Shown: positions 1-7,675 of the stretch, one piece after another
How the letters are laid out: each line of letters begins with the position of its first letter
How positions within the stretch are numbered: the stretch's first letter is position 1
Assembly: GCF_002278135.3 (NCBI RefSeq)
Contig: NZ_CP029425.2
Location: forward strand, 8,346,001 to 8,410,000
Direction of reading: 5' to 3'
DNA: 64,000 nt
From: Bradyrhizobium ottawaense
Lineage (GTDB): Bacteria; Pseudomonadota; Alphaproteobacteria; Rhizobiales; Xanthobacteraceae
The notes under the pieces: model-generated
What the model saw: the letters and a program-made list of their open reading frames with translations, nothing else
Database searches by the model: none
What the model was told of the DNA's origin: nothing
Program-made: the position numbers and the translations under genes

Positions 1-15
1 CTTCCTGCCGAGCAT
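1..15 (-). CDS. Possible start of a minus-strand gene cut by the window edge
   Basis: Reading leftward, a GGAGG ribosome site (positions 21-25) is followed after 5 nt by ATG at 15-13 and codons for Met-Leu-Gly-Arg-Lys before the sequence ends. The spacing is ideal for a start, but only five codons are visible, so no product can be named. It would be transcribed away from the rest of the window. Confidence 0.35.
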
Positions 16-85
16 CGTTTCCTCCGAGATCGGACCCGGCGGTTTCCCCGCCGTCGTCCTGGTCTGGAACGGTTCGCACAGATTA

Positions 86-99
86 GTTGCTTAGGCAAC
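86..99. promoter_or_regulatory. Short inverted repeat, possible operator
   Basis: GTTGC-TTAG-GCAAC is a 5-bp inverted repeat in an AT-richer stretch about 70 nt upstream of the putative minus-strand start at position 15. Its size and TTGC/GCAA half-sites resemble MarR- or TetR-type operators. Function is inferred only. The rest of 16-276 holds repeat A1 and nothing else recognisable. Confidence 0.25.
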
Positions 100-146
100 A
101 AAAGAAACAGCAATATATTGCGGCAGCGGGATTGGCCTATCGGCTC

Positions 147-249
147 GTCATTCCGGGGCGCGCGTAGCGCGAACCCGGAATCCATCGTGCAACACCACTG
201 CGGTGAATTGGATTCCGGGCTCGCGCCAAGAGGCGCGCCCCGGAATGAC
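147..249. repeat. Dispersed repeat family A, copy 1
   Basis: The element has inverted outer ends: GTCATTCCGGGGCGCGC at the left and its complement ending CCGGAATGAC at the right, with inner arms ACCCGGAATCCAT and GGATTCCGGGCTCGCG. Related copies are at 13786-13890 and 29465-29581. It lies just 3' of the feruloyl-CoA-synthase-like gene. Confidence 0.8.
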
Positions 250-276
250 AGCGGAATGTGGCTTCGCTACCGGCCT

Positions 277-2127
277 TTACAACCCGATCCACTCGCCCGA
301 CGCATCATCGTTCAACCGCGCCACCGCATCGGCGCGGCGGGTCAGCACGGCGCGCTGGTTGATGTAGCCCTTGTCGGTAATCTCGCCGACATCGACCGAC
401 GGCGGTTCGGCGAGAAGCAGCGCGCGCGTGGCGTGGCCGGCGGAATTGGGGCCGTCCTGCTTCAGTTTCGCCAGTCCCTGCGCAATGGCGCTCCTGACCT
501 TGTCATGCGCGAGCACCTCGTGCACATCAGCCGTCTCGCCCAGGCCGGCATGAGCACGGCAGGCCGCGACGTTGGGGAACACCAGGAAGCGCACTTCGTC
601 GCCGCCATGACCTGACACCACGATATCCTGCGCCAGCGGCGCCAGCGCGGCGATGCCGGCAACGCGCAGCGTGCCGACGCTGACCCAGGTGCCGGAATTG
701 AGCTTGAAATCCTCGGCGACGCGGCCGTCGAAGAACAGACCGCGCTCCGGCCGCGCGTGATCGGCAAGCTTCACGGCATCGCCGATCAGATAAAAGCCCT
801 CTTCATCAAAAGCCTGCCTGGTCAGCTCCGGCGCCTTCCAATAGCCCGGCGTGACGTTGGGACCACGTACCCGCACCTCCAGCTTGTCGCCGGAGGCGAC
901 GAGCTTCAGCTCGGTGCCGGGAATGGGGACACCGATATTGCCGGAACGTTCGGCGAGGAAATGGCAGTCGGTCGCAAGCGGCGACGTTTCGGTCGAACCC
1001 CAGGCCGAAACCATCGGCAGCGCGCGGCCGACGGTCCTGATCGAGAGGTCTTCGAGCGCGTCCCAGAGGTTCTGCGGCAACGCGGCACCGGCATAGAAGG
1101 CGAATTTCACCTCGCTGAAGAAGCGGTGACGCAGCTCCTCGTCGCCGCGCAGCGCCGCGATCAGCATGTCGAATCCGCGCGGCACATTGAAATAGACCGT
1201 CGGCATCACGCTTTTCAGATTGGCGAGCGACGTCGCGAACAGCCCGGGCGCCGGCTTGCCGCCGTCGATATAGAGCGAGCCGCCATTGCGCAGCACGAGA
1301 TTGAAATTGTGGTTGGCGCCGAAGGTGTGGCTCCAGGGCAACCAGTCGAGAATGACGAGGTCGCGGCCACCCTGCTCCAGAAATGTCCAGGTCTGCGCCT
1401 TGGCCTGCTGGCTCGAGGTCAGCATGCGCTGGGTGTTGATGACGGCCTTGGGCCTGCCTGTCGACCCCGAGGTGAACAGGAATTTGGCGATCGTGTCGGG
1501 CGTCACCGCGGCGAACGCCGTTGCGACGTCGGGCGTTTCAGGCGTTGTTGCAATGGCGCCGAAGGCCAACGCATCGGCATCGCCGTCGATGCCGCTGATG
1601 ATCTGGGCCGTGTGAAGCGGTTTGATCGCCGCCAGCGCTGCCGCAAATGGTTTCATGGCGGAGACATAGATCGCGCCCGGCTCGAGCAGTGCGATCATGC
1701 TCTTGAGCTTGTCGAAATCTTTCGACATCAACGAATAGGCCGGCGAAATCGCCGCCGAGGGCACGCCGACATGCTGGGCCGCAAGCGCCAGCAGCGCGTG
1801 GTCGATGCTGTTGTCGGAGAGGATCGCGAGCGGGCGTTCGGCGCTCAGACCCTGTGCCAGGATCCAGGACGCCGCCGCACGCACCTGGCGCAGCGCCTGC
1901 GCATAGCTGACGGTGGTCCATGGCGCCTCGACGTCGCCGCGCTCGGCAAGGAAGGTCGCATCCGGCGTTTGCCGCGCCCATTGCTCCAGCCAGTCGCCGA
2001 CGCAGCGCGCGCCGTCGCGCAAGGGGTCGGGCGAGCGCAGCACGATGCTGCCGTCGGCGCGATGCTCGGCGACGGTCCGTGGCGTTGCAAACAGGCTTGC
2101 GGCATCGCCGCGTGCGGCGGTTGTCAT
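277..2127 (-). CDS. fcs: Feruloyl-CoA synthase-like AMP-dependent CoA ligase
   Basis: The 616-residue protein would adenylate a hydroxycinnamic acid such as ferulate or coumarate and load it onto CoA, the first step of the side-chain-shortening route. It carries the adenylate-forming P-loop FTSGSTGRPKA at about residues 218-228, the WGSTETSP motif near 375 and a YLIGDAVKL hinge-region motif near 445. Length and the N-terminal extension fit feruloyl-CoA synthases better than short-chain ligases. The usual partner genes (enoyl-CoA hydratase/aldolase, vanillin dehydrogenase) are not beside it. It is divergent from a MarR gene, and the shared intergenic region holds a strong inverted repeat, so repression relieved by the aromatic CoA thioester is likely, as known for CouR/FerR-type regulators. 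Exact substrate is not proven. Confidence 0.8.
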   Translation of the reverse strand: MTTAARGDAASLFATPRTVAEHRADGSIVLRSPDPLRDGARCVGDWLEQWARQTPDATFLAERGDVEAPWTTVSYAQALRQVRAAASWILAQGLSAERPLAILSDNSIDHALLALAAQHVGVPSAAISPAYSLMSKDFDKLKSMIALLEPGAIYVSAMKPFAAALAAIKPLHTAQIISGIDGDADALAFGAIATTPETPDVATAFAAVTPDTIAKFLFTSGSTGRPKAVINTQRMLTSSQQAKAQTWTFLEQGGRDLVILDWLPWSHTFGANHNFNLVLRNGGSLYIDGGKPAPGLFATSLANLKSVMPTVYFNVPRGFDMLIAALRGDEELRHRFFSEVKFAFYAGAALPQNLWDALEDLSIRTVGRALPMVSAWGSTETSPLATDCHFLAERSGNIGVPIPGTELKLVASGDKLEVRVRGPNVTPGYWKAPELTRQAFDEEGFYLIGDAVKLADHARPERGLFFDGRVAEDFKLNSGTWVSVGTLRVAGIAALAPLAQDIVVSGHGGDEVRFLVFPNVAACRAHAGLGETADVHEVLAHDKVRSAIAQGLAKLKQDGPNSAGHATRALLLAEPPSVDVGEITDKGYINQRAVLTRRADAVARLNDDASGEWIGL

Positions 2128-2205
2128 AATTTCCTCCTCCGCCCGGATCCCGGATCGGCCGCAGCCTCGTTCCGGGCTGCTTTGGCCATAATGTTGGGCA
2201 TGACA

Positions 2206-2226
2206 ATTGTTGTCGTCAACAACAAT
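2206..2226. promoter_or_regulatory. MarR-type operator between fcs and the marR gene
   Basis: A 21-bp inverted repeat has left arm ATTGTTGT and right arm ACAACAAT around a 5-bp centre; 18 of 21 positions are symmetric. It overlaps the candidate -35 of the marR gene and lies about 80 nt upstream of the fcs start, the expected place for a site controlling both genes. Confidence 0.7.
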
Positions 2227-2245
2227 CTTCCGCCCGCGCTATAAT
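2216..2245 (+). promoter_or_regulatory. Candidate sigma-70 promoter of the MarR gene
   Basis: A perfect TATAAT (2240-2245) is preceded after 18 nt by TCAACA (2216-2221), a 4/6 match to TTGACA. The -35 lies inside the operator, which suggests autorepression. The start codon is 35 nt downstream of the -10. Confidence 0.5.
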
Positions 2246-2279
2246 GACGTTACAAGAATAGTCCGGCAGGAGACGCGAT

Positions 2280-2774
2280 TTGACAGCCACCTCAGCCCAG
2301 ACTTCCGCACGCAGACGCGCCGGCAACGGCGCGGCGCCTCGGGACATGGCCGACGATATTGGCCTCGACGCACTGGTCGGGCACGCCGGCTATGCGGTGC
2401 GGCGCTTCCAGATCTGGATCTTTCAGGACTTCATCAGAACGCTCGGCGATGTCGACATCCGGCCGACGCAATATTCGGTGCTGACCGTGATCGGCGCCAA
2501 TCCGGGCCTGTCGCAGATGGCGGTGGCAAAGCGCCTTGGCATCGAGCGCGCCCGGCTGGTGCACCTGCTCGACAGCCTCGAACAGCGCAAGCTCGTGAAG
2601 CGGGTCAAATCGAAGGCGGACCGTCGCTCGCATGCGCTGCATCTCACGACCCAGGGCGAGACGGCGCTGGCGAAATTCAAACGGCTCGCGGCCGAGCACG
2701 AGCGGCATGTCGAAGAGAAGATCGGCAAGGAAAACCGGGCGCAGCTGCTGCGGATCCTCGCCGGCTTCACCTGA
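2280..2774 (+). CDS. MarR-family transcriptional regulator
   Basis: This 164-residue winged-helix regulator starts at TTG, with GGAGA about 8 nt upstream. After a basic N-terminal tail of about 20 residues come the dimerisation helix and the wHTH (about 75-125), with the typical wing KRVKSKADRRSHALHLT. Family and divergent placement suggest it represses the feruloyl-CoA-synthase-like gene and itself, with an aromatic CoA ester as a plausible inducer (inference). It is followed by a 7-bp hairpin at 2781-2799. Confidence 0.85.
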   Translation: MTATSAQTSARRRAGNGAAPRDMADDIGLDALVGHAGYAVRRFQIWIFQDFIRTLGDVDIRPTQYSVLTVIGANPGLSQMAVAKRLGIERARLVHLLDSLEQRKLVKRVKSKADRRSHALHLTTQGETALAKFKRLAAEHERHVEEKIGKENRAQLLRILAGFT

Positions 2775-2780
2775 TCTCGA

Positions 2781-2799
2781 CTGCCCATGATTTGGGCAG
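2781..2799. terminator. Hairpin after the MarR gene
   Basis: CTGCCCA and TGGGCAG form a perfect 7-bp stem with a 5-nt loop, 6 nt after the MarR stop. No T-run follows, so an intrinsic terminator is only possible. Confidence 0.3.
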
Positions 2800-2914
2800 A
2801 TGCCCGTCACAGGGCGCTGACGGCACGGCCCGCCCGCCTGCCAAAATATCCCACAAGCCACTGATCCCACGGATCATATCCGCAGCCTCCGTCCTGCCCG
2901 GATAATGTACACAA

Positions 2915-2930
2915 TGGCACATCGCTTGCT
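2915..2930 (+). promoter_or_regulatory. Sigma-54 (-24/-12) promoter of the allophanate hydrolase gene
   Basis: TGGCAC-N5-TTGCT matches the RpoN consensus, with GG (2916-2917) and GC (2928-2929) separated by exactly 10 bp. A start site near 2941 would leave a leader of about 29 nt with GGAG at 2956-2959 before the ATG. A matching promoter drives the opposite arm of the same locus (13602-13618), which supports joint nitrogen control. Confidence 0.7.
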
Positions 2931-2969
2931 TCACTCCGGGGGTGAAGCAGTTGCCGGAGTTTTGTCGCC

Positions 2970-4778
2970 ATGGGGGCTGAAATGGGGGCTGAGCAGCCTG
3001 AAACGATCGCCGCGATTTTGGCCGCGCATCGCGCGGGCACGCTGACGCCGGCAGAGACGGTCGCGCGGACCTATCAGCGCATCCACGACCACAATGATCC
3101 CGCCATCTTCATCAGCCTGCGCGACGAAAAGGATGCGATCGCCGAGGCTGAGAGACTCGCCACGAAGGACGCCGCCAGCCTGCCGCTCTACGGCGTGCCT
3201 GTTGCGGTGAAGGACAATATCGACGCGCTGGGCTTTCCGACCACGGCGGCCTGCCCGGCCTTCTCCACTACGGCGGCACACGATTCGACTGCGGTGGCGC
3301 GGCTGCGCGCGGCCGGCGCCATCATCATCGGCAAGACCAATCTCGACCAGTTCGCCACCGGCCTCGTCGGCGTGCGCTCGCCCTACGGCGTTCCCAAGAA
3401 TTCGATCCGCGGGGATCTCATTCCGGGCGGCTCCAGTTCGGGCTCCGCGGTGGCGGTCGGCGCGGGGCTCGTGCCGCTGTCGCTGGGGACTGACACGGCC
3501 GGCTCCGGGCGCGTGCCGGCGATGCTCAACAACATCGTCGGGCTGAAGCCGAGCCTCGGCATGGTCTCGAATGCGGGGCTGGTGCCGGCCTGCCGCACGC
3601 TCGATTGCATCTCGGTGTTTGCGCTGACCGTGGACGATGCCGCACTGGCGCTCTCCGTGATGGCGGGGCCGGACCCGGCCGATCCGTTCTCGCGCGACCG
3701 GCCGCTGGGCGCGCTCACGCCGTTCCCGGCAGGCTTGCGCCTCGGCGTGCCGCGCAACGGACAGCTGATCTTTTTCGGCGACAAGAAGGCGGAAGCCGCC
3801 TACGCCGATGCACTGAAGCGCTGGACAGCACTCGGCGCAACGTTGGTGGAATTCGACCTCGAGCCGTTCTACGAGACGGCGCGGCTGCTCTATGAGGGCC
3901 CCTGGGTCGCCGAACGCTACCTCGTGATCAAGGATCTGCTGGCGTCCGCGCCCGATTCGATTCATCCGGTGACGCGCGAGATCACCGCGGCCGGCGCGCG
4001 GCTCACCGCTGCGGACACGTTCTCGGCGCTCTATCGCCTGCAGGGCCTGCGCAAGATTGCCGAGCGCACGTTTGCCAATATCGACGCGCTGGTGCTGCCG
4101 ACCGCGCCGACCGCCTATACCACCGCGCAGGTGCTCGCCAATCCGATCGAGCTCAACAGCCGGCTCGGCACCTACACCAATTTCGTCAATCTGCTCGATC
4201 TCTGCGGCCTCGCGCTGCCGGCGTCGATGCGCGCCGACGGCATTCCGTTCGGCATCACGCTGCTCGCGCCCGCGGGGCATGATGCGCTGCTCGCGAGCAT
4301 CGGCCGCGTCTTCCATGCCGATACCAAGCTGAGTCTCGGCGCGAAGGGCGCGGCGCAAGCTCCGCTGTCGCCAAGCAGCGGCGACGAGATCCCGATCGCG
4401 GTCGTCGGCGCACATCTGTCCGGCATGGTGCTCAACGGCGAATTGAAGGCACTGAACGGGCGCCTGATCGAGGCAACCAGAACTGCGCCCGACTACAAGC
4501 TCTACGCGCTCAAGACCACGCCGCCGAAGCCCGGCATGCTGCGCGTGGAAGCCGGCAAGGGCGCCGCCATCGAGCTGGAGATCTGGTCGCTGTCGCCGTC
4601 CGCCTTCGGCAAATTCGTCAATGCGATTCCTTCGCCGATGGCGATCGGCACGGTGCGCCTTGCCGATGGCCGCAGCGTGAAAGGGTTTCTCGTCGAGCCG
4701 GAGGTGCTGAGCGATGCGCGAGATATCACCGCGTATGGGGGATGGCGCGCGTATATGAAGGAAGCTGCGACAAAGTAG
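2970..4778 (+). CDS. atzF: Allophanate hydrolase (AtzF-like)
   Basis: This 602-residue enzyme should split allophanate to ammonia and CO2, the last step of urea-carboxylate, biuret and cyanurate catabolism. The amidase-signature domain (about 1-440) shows the Ser-cisSer-Lys triad as Lys81 (VAVKDN), Ser155 (GGSSSGSA) and Ser179 (TDTAGSG), each 10 residues before the AtzF Lys91, Ser165 and Ser189 as I recall them. The remaining 160 residues form the C-terminal domain typical of full-length allophanate hydrolases. The start at 2970 has GGAG 10 nt upstream; a second in-frame ATG at 2982 lies in a tandem copy of ATGGGGGCTGA. There is no urea carboxylase beside it; the AtzE/G/H operon converges on it. 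A sigma-54 promoter precedes it. Confidence 0.87.
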   Translation: MGAEMGAEQPETIAAILAAHRAGTLTPAETVARTYQRIHDHNDPAIFISLRDEKDAIAEAERLATKDAASLPLYGVPVAVKDNIDALGFPTTAACPAFSTTAAHDSTAVARLRAAGAIIIGKTNLDQFATGLVGVRSPYGVPKNSIRGDLIPGGSSSGSAVAVGAGLVPLSLGTDTAGSGRVPAMLNNIVGLKPSLGMVSNAGLVPACRTLDCISVFALTVDDAALALSVMAGPDPADPFSRDRPLGALTPFPAGLRLGVPRNGQLIFFGDKKAEAAYADALKRWTALGATLVEFDLEPFYETARLLYEGPWVAERYLVIKDLLASAPDSIHPVTREITAAGARLTAADTFSALYRLQGLRKIAERTFANIDALVLPTAPTAYTTAQVLANPIELNSRLGTYTNFVNLLDLCGLALPASMRADGIPFGITLLAPAGHDALLASIGRVFHADTKLSLGAKGAAQAPLSPSSGDEIPIAVVGAHLSGMVLNGELKALNGRLIEATRTAPDYKLYALKTTPPKPGMLRVEAGKGAAIELEIWSLSPSAFGKFVNAIPSPMAIGTVRLADGRSVKGFLVEPEVLSDARDITAYGGWRAYMKEAATK

Positions 4779-4782
4779 GTCT

Positions 4783-4871
4783 CGTAGGGTGGGCAAAGCG
4801 AAGCGTGCCCACGATCCCGACCTTCATGAAAAACCGTGGGCACGGCGCTTTGCGCCTTTGCCCACCCTACG
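4783..4871. repeat. Dispersed repeat family E, copy 1
   Basis: CGTAGGGTGGGCAAAGCG at the left is answered by CTTTGCCCACCCTACG at the right, with inner arms CGTGCCCACG and CGTGGGCACG, so the unit folds into a long hairpin. It lies between two convergent genes and may act as a bidirectional terminator. Copy 2 is at 32107-32196. Confidence 0.75.
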
Positions 4872-4888
4872 GCACCGATCGCGCGGCG

Positions 4889-5611
4889 CTACACCGACAC
4901 TGCGTAAATCTCGTACTCCCCGCGCACCAGCTCGATATGCGCACGCATCGCGGCGGCGGCGCCCTGCTTGTCGCCGCGCATGATGGCGACGACGACGCGG
5001 TCGTGCTCGGCTTGCGACTTGGCGAGACGGCCGAGGTTGCGGAACTGGGCGCGGCGGAACGGCTGCACGCGCACCCGCGTCGCCAGCGTGATCTCGGCGA
5101 TGTAGCCGTTCTGCGAGCCCGCATAGATCGCGTTGTGGAAGCGCTCGTTGACCTCGTGAAAGCGATCGGGATTGCCGGTGTAGCTCAACACCCGCAGCTC
5201 CTCGTGGATCGCCTCGAGGCCATGGCGCTCGGCGGCGGACATGCGCTCGGCGGCGAGGCCTGCACACAGCGCCTCGAGCTCCGCCATGGCCTCGAACATG
5301 CTGGTCAGACGCTCGATCGAGGGCTGCGCCACCACCGCGCCGCGATGAGCACGCGCTTCGACGAGGCCGCTGGCCACGAGCTGACGCAACGCCTCGCGCA
5401 CCGGCGTGCGCGAGACGCTGAAGCGGCGCGCGATATCGGTCTCGTCCAGGGGCGAGCCGGGGGCCAGGGCGCCGCGCACGATCTCGTCGGCGAGTTGCAG
5501 GCGCAGCTCCTCGGCGCGCGTGACCTTCTGCACCGATGGCGAGGCACGGTCGACGCGGGGCACCACCGGCTCGGCCGGCAGTGCTCCCTGCGGAAGATCG
5601 TCGAGCGTCAT
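4889..5611 (-). CDS. GntR-family regulator with FCD ligand domain
   Basis: The 240-residue protein has an N-terminal winged helix (about 25-95, ending SRTPVREALRQLVASGLVE) and an all-helical FCD domain (about 110-235) with the RFHEVNERFHNAIY and AEHDRVVVAIMRGD segments that usually carry metal/ligand residues. It is the last gene of the minus-strand ureide operon, 4 nt after AtzH. It probably senses a carboxylated pathway intermediate and tunes the operon. Its operator was not identified with confidence. Confidence 0.85.
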   Translation of the reverse strand: MTLDDLPQGALPAEPVVPRVDRASPSVQKVTRAEELRLQLADEIVRGALAPGSPLDETDIARRFSVSRTPVREALRQLVASGLVEARAHRGAVVAQPSIERLTSMFEAMAELEALCAGLAAERMSAAERHGLEAIHEELRVLSYTGNPDRFHEVNERFHNAIYAGSQNGYIAEITLATRVRVQPFRRAQFRNLGRLAKSQAEHDRVVVAIMRGDKQGAAAAMRAHIELVRGEYEIYAVSV

Positions 5612-5615
5612 GCGG

Positions 5616-6008
5616 TCAGGTCTCTTTCGGCTCGTCGATCATGCTGACATGGGCGGCGACGACGCGCCAGCCCTCGGGAAAGCGAATCCAGGTCTGCATC
5701 TGCCGGCCGACCTTGCCGGGCGCCGTATCGCGATAGAACAGGGTGGAGGCCACCGCCGTGTCGCGGCCATAGCTGCTGATCACCGTCTTGGCGGTGCTGC
5801 GGTTCAGGCCGACCGGCGAGCGCGCGACGCGGAATCCGTTGATCGCGTCATAGCCGTAGAGGTTCTCACCGATGCCGTACCGCAACGTGCGGGGATCGTT
5901 GCGGAAGAGCTCGCCGAGCACGGCGACATCGTTACTGACGAGGGCCTGCTCATAACGATCGAATGCGGCTTTGACTTCCGCGATCACCTCGGGGAGATCG
6001 ATCTCCAT
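5616..6008 (-). CDS. AtzH/HpxZ-like protein (DUF3225)
   Basis: This 130-residue SnoaL/NTF2-like fold protein contains the family blocks [16 protein letters not shown] and [23 protein letters not shown]3225 proteins accompany AtzE/AtzG in s-triazine clusters (AtzH) and HpxX/HpxY in purine-ureide clusters (HpxZ). The gene starts 1 nt after atzE ends and runs 4 nt into the regulator spacing, so the genes are almost certainly co-translated. A role in handling unstable carboxy-urea intermediates is inferred from the family. Confidence 0.8.
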   Translation of the reverse strand: MEIDLPEVIAEVKAAFDRYEQALVSNDVAVLGELFRNDPRTLRYGIGENLYGYDAINGFRVARSPVGLNRSTAKTVISSYGRDTAVASTLFYRDTAPGKVGRQMQTWIRFPEGWRVVAAHVSMIDEPKET

Positions 6009-6009
6009 G

Positions 6010-7404
6010 TCAGAGTCCTCTCGGCGCGGGCGCTGCCGCGACGCCCATCTTTTCCAAAGCGTAGGCGACGCGGAGCGCGATGTCCTCGCGCCAGGGCGCA
6101 GCGATGATCTGCACGCCGATCGGCAGCGGCTCGAGCGGCACCGGGACGGCCACCACCGGCAGGCCGATGAAGGAGATCGGCTGGGTGTGGACGCCGATAT
6201 TGGCGCGCACCGGCAGCTCGACGCCGTCGAGGTTGAAATTCACCTGCCCGAGCTTTGGCGCGGTGCAGGGCGTTGCCGGCGCGAGCAGCACGTCGACGGT
6301 CTTGAAGATCTCGGCGAGCTGCGCGCGATACCAGCGCCGAAATTTTTGCGCCCGATCGACCATCGGCGCCGGCACCATCGCGCCGGCGATCAGCCGGTCG
6401 CGCACCGCAGGATCGAAATCGTTCGGCCGCTTGCGCAGGCGATCGAGATGCAACGAAGCGCCCTCGGTGGTGGTGATGACATAGGCGGCCGCGCGGGCGC
6501 GCGCGGCTTCGGGAACGTCGACCACCTTCGTTGCGCCAAGCGCCTTGGCGACGCGGCTGACGGCCTCGACCGCTTCCGGAAACACGTTCTTCTGGAAATA
6601 CCCGCCGGCGATGGCGATGCGCAGATCCGAGACGGGATTGGCGATCAGCGGCAGCGTCGGCTCCAGACCGCGCGTCGTGCAGGCGCTGTCCTCCGCGTCA
6701 GGGCCCTGCATCACGTCATAGGCAAGCGCGAGATCGGTGACGGAGCGCGCGAACGGGCCGAGATGATCGAGGCTCGCGACGAACGGGAACGAGCGCGCGC
6801 GCGACAGCCGGCCATAGGTCGGCTTCAAACCAAAAATGCCGCAAAACGAGGACGGCACGCGGATCGAGCCATTGGTGTCCGAGCCGAGCGCGATCGGCAC
6901 CAGCGCGCCGCCGACCGCGCTGCCGGAGCCGCCCGAGGAGCCGCCGGTCATCCGCGTGGTGTCGTGCGGATTGCGCGAGGGACCGTCATGGACGTTCTCG
7001 CCCGTAAAATCATAGGCGTATTCGCCCATGTTGAGCGCGCCGACCAGCACGGCGCCGGCGGCTTCCATCCGCTCGATCAGCGTCGCATCGCGCGCTGCGG
7101 GCGCGCGATCGCGGTTGATCTTCGAGCCGGCGCGCGTCGGAAGCCCGGCGACGTCAAACAGGTTCTTCACCGCGAAGGGAACGCCGGCGAGCGGGCCGAC
7201 TTCCTTGCCGGCGGCGATGTCGGCGTCGATGGCGCGTGCTTTCGCACGGGCGCGATCGGCGGTGACATCAGTGAAGGAATTGAGGACACTGTCGTGCTGC
7301 TTGATGCGCGACAGCGCCGCTTCCGTGGCGTCGAGCGCGGACATCCGGCGGCCCGCAACCGCACTCGCGATGTCCGAGGCCGTCATCTCTGGCTTGCTGG
7401 TCAT
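6010..7404 (-). CDS. atzE: AtzE-family amidohydrolase (HpxY/1-carboxybiuret hydrolase type)
   Basis: The 464-residue amidase-signature enzyme has the triad Lys80 (PFAVKN), Ser156 (GGSSGGSG) and Ser180 (SDTNGSIR). AtzE enzymes hydrolyse an amide of 1-carboxybiuret and work as a heterocomplex with the small AtzG subunit, which is encoded immediately upstream here (7-nt gap). The alternative reading is the HpxY role in oxalurate catabolism. Presence of AtzF in the same locus favours a route ending in allophanate or a dicarboxy-urea, but neither cyanuric acid hydrolase nor biuret hydrolase is in the window. Confidence 0.83.
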   Translation of the reverse strand: MTSKPEMTASDIASAVAGRRMSALDATEAALSRIKQHDSVLNSFTDVTADRARAKARAIDADIAAGKEVGPLAGVPFAVKNLFDVAGLPTRAGSKINRDRAPAARDATLIERMEAAGAVLVGALNMGEYAYDFTGENVHDGPSRNPHDTTRMTGGSSGGSGSAVGGALVPIALGSDTNGSIRVPSSFCGIFGLKPTYGRLSRARSFPFVASLDHLGPFARSVTDLALAYDVMQGPDAEDSACTTRGLEPTLPLIANPVSDLRIAIAGGYFQKNVFPEAVEAVSRVAKALGATKVVDVPEAARARAAAYVITTTEGASLHLDRLRKRPNDFDPAVRDRLIAGAMVPAPMVDRAQKFRRWYRAQLAEIFKTVDVLLAPATPCTAPKLGQVNFNLDGVELPVRANIGVHTQPISFIGLPVVAVPVPLEPLPIGVQIIAAPWREDIALRVAYALEKMGVAAAPAPRGL

Positions 7405-7411
7405 GGCAACA

Positions 7412-7591
7412 TCAAGCGGTGAAAATCGGCGCCGGCTCGGTCTCGTCCGGCAGCGCGAATTCGTCGACCAGGCGAGCGAGGCGCAGCGAGACTTCGAGGT
7501 TGGCGCGCACCGCGGGCCTCCAGGCCTCCTCGACCGGCAGCGCCAGCGCTTTCGATACGGCGTCGATATAATCGTCCAGCGGCTCGGCCAT
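7412..7591 (-). CDS. atzG: AtzG-like small subunit (DUF4089)
   Basis: A 59-residue helical protein (MAEPLDDYIDAVSKALAL...) matches AtzG/HpxX in size and position; AtzG is a GatC-like partner needed for AtzE stability and activity. GGGAG lies 4 nt before ATG 7591 and only 1 nt before an in-frame GTG at 7594, so the ATG is preferred. The AtzG-AtzE pairing 7 nt apart is the main evidence for calling this a functional carboxy-amide hydrolase. Confidence 0.8.
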   Translation of the reverse strand: MAEPLDDYIDAVSKALALPVEEAWRPAVRANLEVSLRLARLVDEFALPDETEPAPIFTA

Positions 7592-7624
7592 CACGCTCCC
7601 AAACTAGCTCTCTAGGTTGTCATT

Positions 7625-7675
7625 TGAGCATGATCTTCTCGGAAAACCGCGTCACACTTTTCCGGATCATGCTCA
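7625..7675. repeat. Dispersed repeat family F supplying a stop codon
   Basis: TGAGCATGATC at the left and GATCATGCTCA at the right flank GGAAAA and TTTTCC half-sites, giving a 51-bp imperfect palindrome of a type common in Bradyrhizobium-like genomes. The TGA stop of the upstream ABC ATPase gene (7673-7675) is the last three bases of this repeat. Confidence 0.7.

Noticed and set aside
2931..4796. Long minus-strand frame opposite the allophanate hydrolase
   Set aside because: Shadow of a gene with clear amidase-signature motifs; the product is Arg/His-rich with no domain.
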